A DNA stretch of 64,000 nucleotides from Patagioenas fasciata (Eukaryota > Chordata > Aves > Columbiformes > Columbidae), in assembly GCF_037038585.1 (NCBI RefSeq), contig NC_092526.1, positions 36,841,501 to 36,905,500 of the forward strand. Direction: 5' to 3'. A program made the translations under genes and the position numbers. Numbering within the stretch: the first letter of the stretch is position 1; the number at the start of each line of letters is the position of its first letter. Shown here in pieces: positions 39,991-53,300 of this stretch. A model generated the notes under the pieces. That model was not told the DNA's origin. It did not search any database and saw only the letters and a list, made by a program, of their open reading frames with translations.

Positions 39991-42900
39991 GGCGCTTTCC
40001 GAGATTCTGTCGCCAGGGGTGTCCCCGGTACCGGGCGGGGCGGTGAGAGGGTCCCGGGCGGGGTGCGCGCTGGGGACGGGGCCTCGGCGTGACCCAGGCT
40101 GTGACTCCTTGCGTGTAAAGTGACACGTATAAACAAACTTCTTAGTAGGAGTGATAAACCCGAGACGTAGTGGGCTCCAGAAGGCTCTGTAAGTGAATTT
40201 GCTTTTTTGGGAGAAGGCTGCTTGTGCGAGTACCTGCTGCGTGTTTGGGGTTTTTTTTATATTATTTTATTTTTCCCCACCTTTTTGACAGTTACTTGTG
40301 CCCCCTCGGGGAGCCTCTGAGCTTTCCCCATGTGGTAACTGTGGCTGGGGCGACTTGTTGGAGTGCGCAGGTGGCATGTCTTGATGTTTTGTGGGACTCT
40401 GGAATCTCATCTATTTCTGAAGTGTACTTAAAAGATCTGGTGTTGTTTGTTAACATAATTGGTACAGATACATTTTGCAGATACTTGTGTTAACTACATA
40501 AAAGCAACTTGAGAAACCTTTTAAGTAGGAGTTCTGTGATCTGTGCATTTTTCACTGTCTTTTGTGACAGAGATAATCTAAGTTTCAAGCCTGGTACAAG
40601 TTAATATAAAGCTAATTGTCACTCCTTTACTTGAGGGCATCACTATGCATAGATTTTCTCCCCGTTATGTTTTACCGTAATTTTTGCCCTTCATAATGGT
40701 GGTGGAGAAATGTCATTGGGGTTGCTTTTTCAGAGAGAATGTTTAATTGTTGTAAGCTGTGCGTATCAAATCTTTTTATAAAACCTCTGGAACATTTCAT
40801 AGAAAACTTCAAAAAGATTGTTGGTAAGGCGTTTGACTGTAGGTATTTCCTGTCATGAAGTATAAATTAATACCAGTATGGGGAATGTTGCTATCAGAAA
40901 CGCTGAAAATGAACTTGCACATTCAAGCTTTGTTTTTCCCTTTTGAAATGTTTTTAAAATGGGTATGCATCGAAGACTTGAAGCTTGAAAAACATATGAC
41001 AATTCCCTCCTGACAGAGTAATCCAAGGTAGAATGTGCTCCTTATCAAAGCAGACTTATCTGTCCAGGTTTCTTCTTATGACTAAAATCTTGCACTGTTA
41101 ACTCAGTGTTAAAATAAGTAGCTCTGGGGTTTTGAAGGGCAGTACCTCCCTCTGGGATGTGGCTGCATGTTGCCTTCCCAAGGAGTCCTCATAATGGATG
41201 GAAGGAGGGAGCAAGCATTCATAGGAACCCTTAAATTTATGTCAGTCTAGAGCTGTGTGTTTTTAAGGACCACTGCTTGTAGTTGGTAGGTGTACATATT
41301 ACAAGAGAATAATGAGTCAGAGGCAAGAAAATACAGAAATTCAATACCTTAAGGCAGGGCAGAGGTGTGACTGGTCAATAATAGAATTTTAAGGTAATGT
41401 TAGCTTGACCTTTCTGTTTGTGTCTTTAAAAGTTTATGTATTAAGAGTCAGTGTAAGGGCTTCTAGATTAGAGGGTGGATGGACTGCGGCTGTTAGGAGA
41501 AAGGGTCACCTCGGGGTGGGCGCTGAAATCCTGTTCCTGTTGGGAGCGCTTGATGATGTACAAGTTGTGTCTGTGGATGACAGACAGTGAGAACCCAGTC
41601 TATGCAACAGGTTCCCTGGGCTTTGACAGCTGTGTTATCCTGGGAGTTCTTGATCGCTAAATAAACAGAGATTGGACTGCCTTGTGTGTTTTGATGAATG
41701 ATCTTGAACTACCAGTGCATTTTGTCTTTGGAAATGAACTGCTGATGGTAACTTGTAGGCTGGATTGCAGTGCATAGTGTTTGCTCTCTTGAAAATCCTG
41801 CATAAAATGCTCACAGTGGTTATTGTGTTTGCCAGTGCCAGCAGTCTGTCTCTGTGGCTGCTTGCTCTCTATGTAGAGTTGAACCAAGGACAGCAATGGC
41901 CATAGATTTCCCTTTATTTTGAACCAAGTGCTTCCCAGATGGAGGGAGGGTGAAGGAAGCAGTCCCATGGTGTTAAAATGCACTAACCCTTTATCTGGAA
42001 ACAACCTTGGAGTGGTGGACGTCATGGAGAGCAGCCTGTGGAGCTGCATTAAAGCTAAAGCTGAGGCACAGAGAGCTGAGGATACAGCTGTTGATCCTGT
42101 TTTACACTAACATGAGACTCCCACATTGCTGCTTCAACCTCTTGTTAAACGTGGAATACAGTAGTGTTACTTTGGAAATTTTTGTGGCACTTAGGCAAAG
42201 TGTTGATGAGGAGAAGGGATACTTGCATACTAATTCATGACCCAATATCCATCCATATATGTATATACAGAAGATGTAACAGTTAGCACCATTTATACAA
42301 CTATAAAATTTATTAACTATGTATGTACTTATATGTATCTTTAAAAGTGTGTTTCTTTAAGACAAAAACAATTGTTTGGAGTTGCACAGCACTTAAGGTA
42401 ATGAACCTGGATGGTTAAACCACAAAGTTCATTGTCTGGGGTGATGTGTGTGCCAATGGTTTGCCTGGGTTAGAACAGTGATTAGGCAAAGTCACAGGGC
42501 AAAAGTGTGCTAAAGATGTTTTTTTAAGCACAAAGATAAAACTTCAAATGCTTCTGGGCTGCTCATAAGAGGAAGCTGGATAGATATCACTGTGTATTTA
42601 CCCTGCTGTTGTCATTTTTCCCCTGTTTTCCTAATAACCAGTGTTAGATACAGTATATTGGGATACTTGGCCCCTTGGTCTATCCTGATACAGCTGTCGT
42701 CCTTACATTCTGTAACCAAGTTCCAACACACACAGGCTGTGTCCCATCAGTATCCCTGGAACAAACTGCTTCAGTTTATCTCAAATAATTAAATGTGCTG
42801 CTTGGGCAAAACTGACATATCTTCTTTACATCTTCTAACTGAGGGGAAATGGTTGAGTGATGATGAAATCTAGTTTTCTGTCTTTTGTTTCCTTTGCTGC

Positions 42901-44338
42901 TAACATACTTTAGACATTTTTACTAAAACGTCTCATAAAGCTATGAAATATTTGGTAAATGTGAGGTAACTTCATTTGGAATTTGGTTTGGAGTTGCATC
43001 ACTTGAAAATTGAATGGAAAAATAGATCTGCTTTAGATTAAAGTATTTAGTATATTGAGCATATGAGCAGCTTAACTTCACAATGTTGTTTGTATCAGCA
43101 GGCTGCTTTATTCAGCTTCAAAAGCCAAGGAGATGTGGATTTACTTTGCCTGTGGTCCTTTATATCTTTGCTAAGCAAAATAAATTTGTGCTTCCAAGGT
43201 AGTACAGTTTTTTTCCAGTGACTCTCTAGCCTTTTATGTTCTCTTTATTAAAGCTGTAAATGGTTGAAATAACACAACCGAGAAGGTCCATCTCAAGGAA
43301 TTTACTGTGTGGTGTGGTGAAGAAGATAAAACTGGTAGGAACCTCATGCTAATATAATGTTGCCTGTTTTTAAAATAGATACTGAGGGGGGAAATCCTGA
43401 ACACCTTTCCCCCTCCCTCACCCCAAACTGAAGGAATTAAGTTTTCTTCTCTACAGTTTGGTATAGTGTATGTGTAGTCTAGTATATATGTACTTGAGTA
43501 ACATGGGGCCAAGTTAATTTGTCATTTTGTCTCGTTGCTTATGACTATGTGGGACTGATCGCTGCTTTAAGGAGTGAAGTGTCTGGGTGAAAGTCTTATC
43601 CTGTAGATGTGGCAACTCACTGTCCAATATTAGCTGTTTGCTTGTAGGTTTATAGTGGGCAGCTGGGCTCCTTTAAGTGCTTTGCTTTGGGATAGGAGGT
43701 AAATTTCCAAAGTGCGGGGAGCTCTGCCTTTGTGTTTTGTCACTTGATTCATACCAAATTTTGCTTTGGATATGTGACATTTTTCCTGCCTAAGCTTACT
43801 GCTGTAGGCTAACAGTAGTGATTGCGTTTAATGTATATGTTTTATAACCCTTTAAAACAAATGCAGTTTACTTCAAGATGGCTGCATGACAGAGTTGGGT
43901 AACAGAAATTCTTTCTGTTGATTATGACAGCAGATTTCTACTAATTTTGTAGAGCAGTGCTGACATATCTTTAAATACCAAGTGTTCTCTGGATGTGTGT
44001 GGTTGGTTGTTGAGTGCTTGTGGACATATTTAGGTGAAAATCATGAGTGTGTATGTGTGTTTTGTATCTGTGTATGCAATGAGAAGTCAACCAAATTGCC
44101 TTGTACAAGAGGCTAAACTACTGGAGCAACACTGAAGTTTTTCTGTAGTGGGTAATAAAGTGATAAAGCAGCAAGGATTTCTGGAGGGCTTTGCTGTTAG
44201 CTTGCAATGGCATTAGAACTTGTAAGGCTGAATTTGCAAGACTGAAAAAAAAAAAAAAACAACCTGCAGCAGTGTCTTGATTGAGGCTAAAGTATGGATG
44301 GCTGAAACAAACTTGTAATTTTTTCAGGTCGTCTTGTA
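39991..44338 (+). other. CARF: Presumed CARF 5' UTR intron(s)
   Basis: Between the shared promoter and the first coding exon of CARF lie more than 4 kb of mainly AT-rich sequence. The coding exon has a clear acceptor (TTTTTTCAG ending at 44327), so at least one upstream noncoding exon must exist, but I cannot place it. The open frames here are short and unremarkable. I see no repeat of known family in this stretch. Confidence 0.5.
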
Positions 44339-47300
44339 ATGGAAAAAAATGGAGCTGACCATGACATTGCTATGGAAGGACCTAATGATTTGTTCATAGG
44401 CAACTGTGATAGTACAGAAAAGTCAGAAACAGATTATCAGGTTTCTCAGGTGAGGTATGAATGTCTTGTCTTTGTAAATGCTTTCTTCATGTCCTCTCTG
44501 ATGAATTTACAGCGTGGTATTTCATCAATGTGTTTTTCCTTGCATTTATAGTAATACATCCTGTCTTTTAAAAAAGTACAAAAGTTCCTTCCCTTGGATT
44601 CTTGTGCCATTCACTTTTGAACTGATTAATACCCAAATGTTCTATGTAGTGACAGCATTCAGCAGTTATATTTCCTCAGCACTATAACAGGATCTGTTAA
44701 TATATGTTTTATTATATTAACAAAATCTTTTAATAAAAGAATACTTGATGACATGCCTTGGAGTAGGAGGGGTTCAGAACACTTGAAAATCAGATCAAAT
44801 TGCTTAGTGACCAAATATGGCAAAAAAGAATCCAGGGACACAGGACATCTGTGTACATATTGGGGAAGGGGAGTCTTTAATGTATTTATTATCAAATATT
44901 GCCAGATATTCCTAGGCAGATTTCTGTGCATACATTTTCTTCTGCAGATTTCTTCAGTGAACATAAAAAGTTATTCAGGTAGTGATTTATTAGTGTGCTT
45001 ATGGCTTCTACCCAATGTCTTTATACACAACTAGTGCCATTTATTTGTTGCTGCTTTTCTGGTGTAGTTTACAGTAGATGGTTTCAGCACAGAATTTTTG
45101 AGAAGGTTGTTTGGCCCTGGTCTAACTTTGATATAAAATTTAGAAACATTTTTCCCCACTCTTTGGATTTGTAGTTTTCATTTCTTTGTAGCAGAAATTT
45201 CAGAGCTGTTTCTGTGATTGCTGTAAGAGATACAGCCAATTGTATTCCTTCTTGCATTGGCCAAATGACAGCCTGACATGATATTTTACACAAAGGCTGC
45301 CTATTTTCCATTATTTTTACCTTTTTAATATTTGTGGTGTTAGAGTTTCAACAAGACGGATATCTGTGCTTAAACATTTAAATTTAATGAAAATGCAGTG
45401 TGCTGTAAGAACTTCATTCTGCAAGCTTGATGAGAATAAGCTCTGCATACCTGTTTTTGGAGACTTGAAAAATCTGATTATTGATCTTGCACTGTATAAT
45501 TCTTGGACTTGAATTGGTGGGTTTGTGTTTCTTGTGTTTCTTCTCTGGTACAGAAATAAGAAAGCCTATAAAGATTTTTGTCTTTGTAGCTAGATGATTG
45601 TATCTAAAGGCTGAGTAGAATAGTATCTAGGATTTCTTTTGAAGTTAAATCAAGTTGGTGAATGTTTTACAGGTTGTGTTTGGTTGTTTTGGGGTTTTTT
45701 GTTGTTTGTTTGTTTGTTTTTTTTTAAGAAGTTCTCTTCAGTTTCTGTGCAGAATTGAGATGTTTTAAAGTGATGAGTGGTTTTGGGGAACAGATTTTGG
45801 GCACAAAGTATTTTCTTTCCCCTTAGTAGAGAGAGTTTGTCCTAGAAAGTAGAAATATGGAAACATTTTCAACATGAAGATGGAAAACAAAACTAGAACT
45901 GCCAGTGTTAGCTAGTAGCCTCTTGATCAGGACAAGAGCTCCCTCCGAGAATATGGTACAGCACACTGGTTTTAAATGTTTTTTTCCTTTTTTTTTTTTT
46001 TTTTTTAATAGAAATTGCTACTCAAGATTAAAGTACATTTTACTGATTTTCTTCTGTGAAAGCGTCTAACCTTCATGGATTCCAGGGATCCACTGTTTGG
46101 CCAGAGCGACTCTCCTGCAGCCTTGCCCATCACAGTGCACCTCTCAGGCAGTTCTCCATCCTCAGCAGCACCTGCGCGGCCGCCCCAGCCACAGCCCCAC
46201 TCTGCGAACGAGTTCCACCTGCTCGAGCACACCGGGCAGCCCCTCTATGAGCTGCAGCCCCTCGGAGGGCTCAGCACACAGATGGTGAGTGTTTCTGAAA
46301 CGGGGCAGGTGGTGTGTTCACACACCTTTGAAGAACTATTTTATGTGCTACTTGTCTCTTGTAGCAACAGCTGGTTCAGACTTTTTTTGCTAGTGACAAG
46401 GTGAAACTTTTCAGTGGTTCAGTTCATGCTCCAATTACCCTTCTCAGGTAGACAAATCCTGTTTCCAGCCATTGCTATTTTTGTTAAACAACAGTTCGCC
46501 TTTTGTCGTTATCAAGCCTGGATGTTATTGTGTGATAAGATCTCATATTTCTACCATGGCTGCTTTCGCTATATTCCCTGGAGAAGTCTGTGTTGGATTG
46601 GGGGGATTGGAACATTAACAATGAGCTGACCTGCTATGTCTCTCCTTCCCCTCTTCCCCCGATTAATTTGCTTAAGACATCACTTTGTAATTCTTAGCAC
46701 TTATTTTGTAAAAAGAAAATGCTCTCATCCACAGGGTTTAGTTGGTTTGTGTTGCACTGAAGATACTTCACTCATTTAAAGTGTAATAAAGCAGAAACAA
46801 GATGATATTTTATGATATTCTAGGTTTCATAGTATTGTTAGGAATAAGTCCTTGGTAATTATGGGAAAATTTACCACAAGGAGTTCAGTTTCCCAGAGAT
46901 TTAGGAGATCTAATTTACTTTTTTTCAAGTCTTGGAGATTTTTTTCTATCTGCTTTTGCGTAAAATACTGTCCACAGAGGTCAGTTTCGTAGGAGTAAAG
47001 GTAAAATTTTTGTATGTTGTGATTAATTCTGCTAGTCCATGAATGGGGTTACAGTGAATCCAACTATGAATGGCTTTCAGGTTTTTGATAGCTTTCAGAA
47101 TACTGTTTTAAGTTTCAAATAAATGTGTAATTCATCGTAGAATCCCATAAGACACTTATCTCTCCTTTAATAATTTAAAGGGATATTTTAGAAAAGGGGA
47201 AGATAACTTAAGAAATTGACGGTAAATAGACAGTTTCCTTATTAGGTGAAATCAAGTTAATTTACAGGCCCTAATTCCAACCAAACCATTTCCTGTTCCA

Positions 47301-50300
47301 GTAGTAAACAAACCCAGTCCTACTGCGTGAAGATCACCATGCAAACCAGTGCTGTTCACGCTTTTGCATGATTTTCTTGCAGATGATTGTTGCGAGCCAG
47401 TCGGAAAACGGGCAGGTGCTGCACGTCATTCCTTCTGCCCAGCCAGGACTGGCCCAAGTGATTATTCCTCAAGGTCAGCTTCTGGATGTGACCAGCACGC
47501 AGGGTGAGACAAAAATACACACTTGCTCAATCTGCTTTCTGATTATGAATCTGTCACCCCACATACCATGTTTTCTGTTGGACAAGAGGCAAATGAAATA
47601 AGAGCTGTTATGCTCACTTTAGGTAGGTGATAAATAAGTTGAGATATCAAGCACAAAGCTGCTTTTTGCCTTGTCAATTAATACGGATGTCTGTCCAAGT
47701 CAGACTGTACTATCAGCTTCAAATTTTCCCAGTCTGTTTAGTTTGAGTGAAGTAGTTAGTTAATGTAATGGAGATAGAAGAATTAAGGTTCTGGCCTGTT
47801 CCAGCGATCACTGGTGACAATACATCTTTTGTGAAGCCAGGAATTGAAGTACCTAGGTAGAAATTCAGTTCCTAATGAAGCAAATGAGTTGTAACTTCAT
47901 TGCTAAGTTTTTTCCCTCAGTGTGTTAACTGTCACATTTTAAGTCTGTGGTGAGATGCACAACTAGAAGCATTTAAGCGTTTTCCTAGAAAAGGGACGTA
48001 CCGAAATCTGAAAGCATTGATTATTTACCTGTAAGCCTTGCTATTTACTAGTTTGCATTCACAGAATAAGGCTGAGAACTAGGTTGTCACATTTTGTTAA
48101 ATTCTCTAAGTTTTAGGCTGTTTTAGACAATAAGTTGCAATGCTGAATAGTATTTTTATATTCCCATTTTTCATCTGACATGAGGGTCCCTCTTTGCAAT
48201 TAGCTCAGCTTCGCAGTATTTGAATACATGTTCTTTGACGGTGCTACATGGTTTTTGTGGGGGGGGTTTGTGTTTGTTTTGTTTTCTTTTTTGCTGGAGA
48301 CTTACTGTGTAAAAGACTTTGTAGTTATCTGATCCCTGGAAGACAGTTAGGAAGACATGTCAGTGGTTTGCTATGGAGTTTAAACAACTGTCAGCTCTTG
48401 AGTTTCACTTGCCTGTGGGTTCTGGTGAGGCATGAAATGGCAGAAGCTTCGGAGTAGACCTTGGTATCTGTGTAGAAGGAACTAGTGCTCCGAGGTTTGA
48501 GCCAGAGCAGTGTTACTCTGAGGTGCACACTTGCAATGTTTCTGGCACAAGCTTTCAAGTGGAGTGATTTCTGTACTGAGTCAATATCTTATCACTCTCT
48601 CAGGATACGGGAAAGAAACTTTCACAAATGATGCGCAAAAATCCAACATCTAAAGAGAGCTTCCTTTTCTTTATGTTGAGGCCAAAGTATCAAATGTCTG
48701 CTTTTACGGATTTCCATTATGGTTTTGTGTAACTGTACACACAGGCTTCAATCTAACAGTATTTTTTGGCTTATGGATTACTCCCTGTTATCAAGAAAGG
48801 CCAAAATGTTTGTTCTAACAGCATGTCAGATTCAGTTATGAGTGGCCTATTTTTTTCTTGTTTAGGTGGGATTTTTTTTAAGTACAAAGCAGTATTGTAA
48901 TCTCCATTTCAGTTCTTTTTTAAAGCAACCACTGCGTGTTTTGCAACAGAACAAAATAGTTGTGCAATCTTATATGGGCTTGTGGAAACGTAAAGCAGAG
49001 TAATTTACAAGTTCTTCTGTTTATTTGCTTTGTTATAGAAGGATTCATTAGCAGTAGCATGATTACCCAGGTCCTTGAGTACAACCAACCTTATAAAGTA
49101 TATCTTCATATGTGTGCCTAGAGTTTGAATATTGATTCACAACTATTAAACAAACTACTTTATCATCTAGAAATCTTATTTCACATGTCAAAAAGCTTGC
49201 TTTTCTAACACACAAAATTTAATCGTAGCTGGTCATTTCACCATTCTGAGTTCAGTTATTAACCAGGAGGATGTTTTATGTTTGAAAGATGTTTCAGAAG
49301 AGAAGTGTGGTGACGGGAACTTGCAGACTGTGGCGGTGGCTTCAATAGGCGACAGTGCGAGCAGTTATATTCTACATCCTCAGGCATCTCTCACCGTATT
49401 GAAAAAAACAACTACCAGGTAGGTCAGGAGTTAAAAGGATCAACAGTCACTTTGATCCACTGTTAGTACTGCCTTTTTTTTCTTGCAGTTTGTCTTTTTA
49501 ATGGTTATCATGAAATTACCATAGAGCAGAGGTTGTGAATCCTTAATATTAGTGAATGATGTGTAGCTGTGTTTGCAGGCCAGAGCAGTGGGAAAAGCAA
49601 TTAAAGTGCCTGTGTTCCAGAGGTAGTGGATATATTCTGACCAGAGCAATAGGAGGGCATTTAAAGTAGCACAGTGAAAATTACTGAAACAATACTGAAA
49701 TAGATGCTGATACTGCCAACCAAGATTTGAAAGTGATCCAGTGAAGGACCAGCAGGGAAACTTTGAGGGAGCAGAGTTTCGGGTATATTAAAAGCTACAT
49801 AAACCATCCTCCCACAAAAAGGGTTGACTATAGAGATTAATCTTTTAGATAGAGATTTCAGTAGTTAACAGTAACAGGGAGAGCCTAATCTTTGCTCTCT
49901 GGATAACTTCTTCAGCTTCTTTTGACAAAGTATGAGAAAGTAGCTGCTAACGGTGTTTTGGTGGAACATGTAGGCTGGCAGATGGGTTAGCAAAGTTTCT
50001 AAAGTTAAAGTAATTATGTTTTACTTCTCTTGATATCCACCTGATTCCGTCCCCATGCTAAGCGATGCCTACTATTTAAATTCCTGAATACTCTCGTATT
50101 CTTTTTTGCTTTAAAAAAAAAAAGGGCAAAAACAAGACCAAACCAACAACAACCAACAAAACCAAAAAAAAGTGAATGAAACCAAACAAAAACCCCCAAA
50201 CAAACACCTCACCAAAACCAATGTTTGTTCCATGGACTGCAAGCTGGCTTTGCTTTGGTTTATGCTCTTTTGAAATAGAGACATGGAAGATGTTAGAATA

Positions 50301-53300
50301 ATCTCACTATAGCACAAATTATATATATTCAATAAATATTTAAAATGAAGAGAAGCAGTTTGTGGATGGATTTTGTGAACACAATCTGCATCTACTAGTA
50401 AAGTAATCCCAGAAGGAAGACATCTTTGTATGGACGGGATGGTGATGCGCTTGAGTTTTGGAATAATAAACATTGAGGAAGTATAATTTCTGCCCTAGGA
50501 TTTAGGGAACAGAGAAACTAGGTACTTAATGAAATAGCTATTAGAGCTGGTTTTCAGTAATTTAAAATATACTAAAATGTGCGTTTAGCAAGTGTTTAAT
50601 ATTGATTTTAATCTTTAGCGTTCTACCATCAGTCTGTGTAAGAAAATTATCAAGGCAGTCAACTGGTCTGTTTCACCATTTTTTATCTATTATTGTCAAG
50701 AAACAATACTGAGAATACTGAATGATCAGAGGTCTTCTTGAATGTAGAAAACAGTGGGGTTTTTAAATACTTGTATTTATGGTGTATTATTTTGACAATG
50801 AAATAGAATACGGGGAAAATGAGCCCGGGGTTTTTAAGACAAGTTGATACAGTATCTATATTTTGATCATATGCTGTAGGGCAGTATATAATGCACTCAT
50901 TTGATGTTACCTGTAGTTTAGACTAAGTCATTGCTTTCCTGGATGTCTGTATAGACTTATACTATTTTTTTTTTTTAAATTATTTTTCAGGGTAGCAGAA
51001 GATTCCTTTCCCATCCCTCTCCAGCCACTGCAGCCAAATACGCCTGCATGGGCGCGCTGTCTCAGGAACTGTGAGGTGGGCTGCCAAGAATTCTGACCTG
51101 ATTATCTTATCATCTAGATCTAAGATATTGATCCTATTCCATGAAAGGAATAATGTTCCTAGTTGTAGAAGTTGTGTGGTGGTACTAGCTGGTACTACAA
51201 GTACATTTAAACAGATAAAATGCTGTGGAATCTCTTCCTTTTTTGAGGAATACTTGAATAACTGACCATCAGCAGCTCCTGAAGCAAGAGATGTGCTTCT
51301 GAAATCTCGCTGCCATACAGCGCTGGGAAAAGCTGTGTTGTTGTGTTAGAGTTCAGTCTTGAGCTACAGCGCAAGCTCTGATGTCTTCTGCTGAGCAAGC
51401 TGGGTTTTGCTGCCTTTAGTGGTCCATTGATTAAAGAATAAGATTGCTTTTGTATGGCCTAGTCTGCAGCTGTTCATATTAGTTTGTGTAGTCACTTAAA
51501 GATCAAAATCCATGTGACTCACCAGGGTCAAGTCTGGAACTTAGCAGAGCACCTTAATGTCAATGTGTTACTTAGGATTTCCAGTTTAGATATTCTTACA
51601 GATTATTTTTTTTTTCTGTACCAGCACAGTTACCTGTGCTTGTTTTCTCTTAAAAAAAAATGCTCTGTCTGTATTCCCTGTGATGGCTTTTGACCTAAAC
51701 AGAACTCTGTTTATTTGCATATTGTTAAATGTCTGCAGAACTGTCCTGATGACTGGGATGATATCAGCAGCTAGATTGCATCATAAAGCACTGAAAAGGG
51801 AGGATGGGGAGATGGGAAGATTCTTGAGAGATCACTTACCCTTTCCTCCTGCTACCAGACTCTTCCTAACAAATGTTTATTTTACTTTCTCTTAGCACTT
51901 TTTTAAAGGAGAGCTCATTCTCTCTCTGGCTGGTTCACCTCTTTAGATATCCCTATGATTTGAGGTTTTTCCTATTGGCTTGGCCACTGATAACTGGAAA
52001 TTGCAGTTACAGGGACTTGGGAATTGAATTTATTTCTATATCCACTTAGAAATACTTTTTAAATTAACTCAGTATATTAATCTAGTCGTCTCTGTTATAT
52101 GCCCTTTATTTCATACAAATGGTACTGTCTTCTATTATATCTACTTGAACATTAACAGGTCAGAAAATCAGTAACACAGATTCTTCCATGGTGGAGATAC
52201 TGTTTTCACAGAATTAATCACCTTAATTCAAATAGCTGATTAGTTGTTAAAGTCTGGTAAGATGTACAACTCCTGTTACTGTGTTCTTAGCACTATGTGG
52301 CACATGCTTTCCTATCTTAATATTGGTGTAATTTATGTGAATTGGTTATAGTTTTCATTTTATAGGAGGACTTGTATTATGGCCTGTTTGGTCTACCCGA
52401 GTCTATTACAAGAAATTTCATCTGCTCTGTTTAAAATGCACAGCAGTCGCGGTTATAGAAGAGCTCTTATTTTTAAAGAAAGGGAAATAAAGATTTTTTG
52501 TTTGAATGTGTTACGAGGATATAAACATCTGCCTCTGCTGTTCAGCAGAACTATTGCCTGTATGTATTAGTCCTCCCTGTTCCTTTAAACAAAAATAACT
52601 ATTTCGTTGCTGTTCTCCTTGCACAATCAGCTCATCTAAGGAGGAACAACCCAAATTCTCCTCCTTCTTGTGTGTTATCAGCAGAGTTGCTGTGCTGAGT
52701 TTGGCAGATACACAGTGTAAATCCCTTGGAGACTGCTGGGATGCAGGAGTGTTTTCATGTGCACAAGCTAGAGACAGCAGGATTTTGAGGTGTCATTTAT
52801 CTTTCAGGTGTGGCTGTCTTGAAGAATGTTTTGTTATTAATAACACGATAGAAGGGTCCCTCTGGAATGTGGAGGTGTAGTAGAGATGCAGCAAAATGCA
52901 ACAGCTCACACTTCCGCTCCTTCTGTCACTTGCCAGAACCCAAACAACCTGAAACAGTGCAGAGATGGGTGTGGGTTACACGAGAGACTCCAACAGGTGA
53001 AGGTGTGGTGTGGGCTCAATACATGCTGCCCGTTGCACATCCCAGGGTCAGGACCGTGGTCCAAGAGGCAGTAGCTCCTCTGGCCATTAGCACTGCAGGC
53101 AGACATGGAGCAAGAAGCGCTGCCAGCTCTCCAGAATTAGCACTAAGCTCTGTGTTTGGTGTTGATTCCATGACTGCCTTGAAACGTTCAGCTTACACTT
53201 GCTGTACCTAGACACTGAAATGCCTCTGGTACCCTGCTGCTGTCAAGGAAAACTGCAACCTCGATGCGTGTACTTTAGTGTAAGCTTTAAGGAGCCTTTG

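Noticed and set aside
46011-46062. Upstream acceptor after the long T-run (TTTAATAG) for the second CARF coding exon
   Set aside because: It adds 52 bases, which breaks the frame and introduces stops. The acceptor at 46062 gives the conserved FMDSRDP start. A noncoding alternative exon cannot be excluded.
49255-49288. Alternative acceptor (AACCAG at 49261-49266) for the fourth CARF coding exon
   Set aside because: Using it shifts the frame away from the conserved DVSEEK and SSYILHPQ. The GAAAG acceptor at 49288 preserves it.
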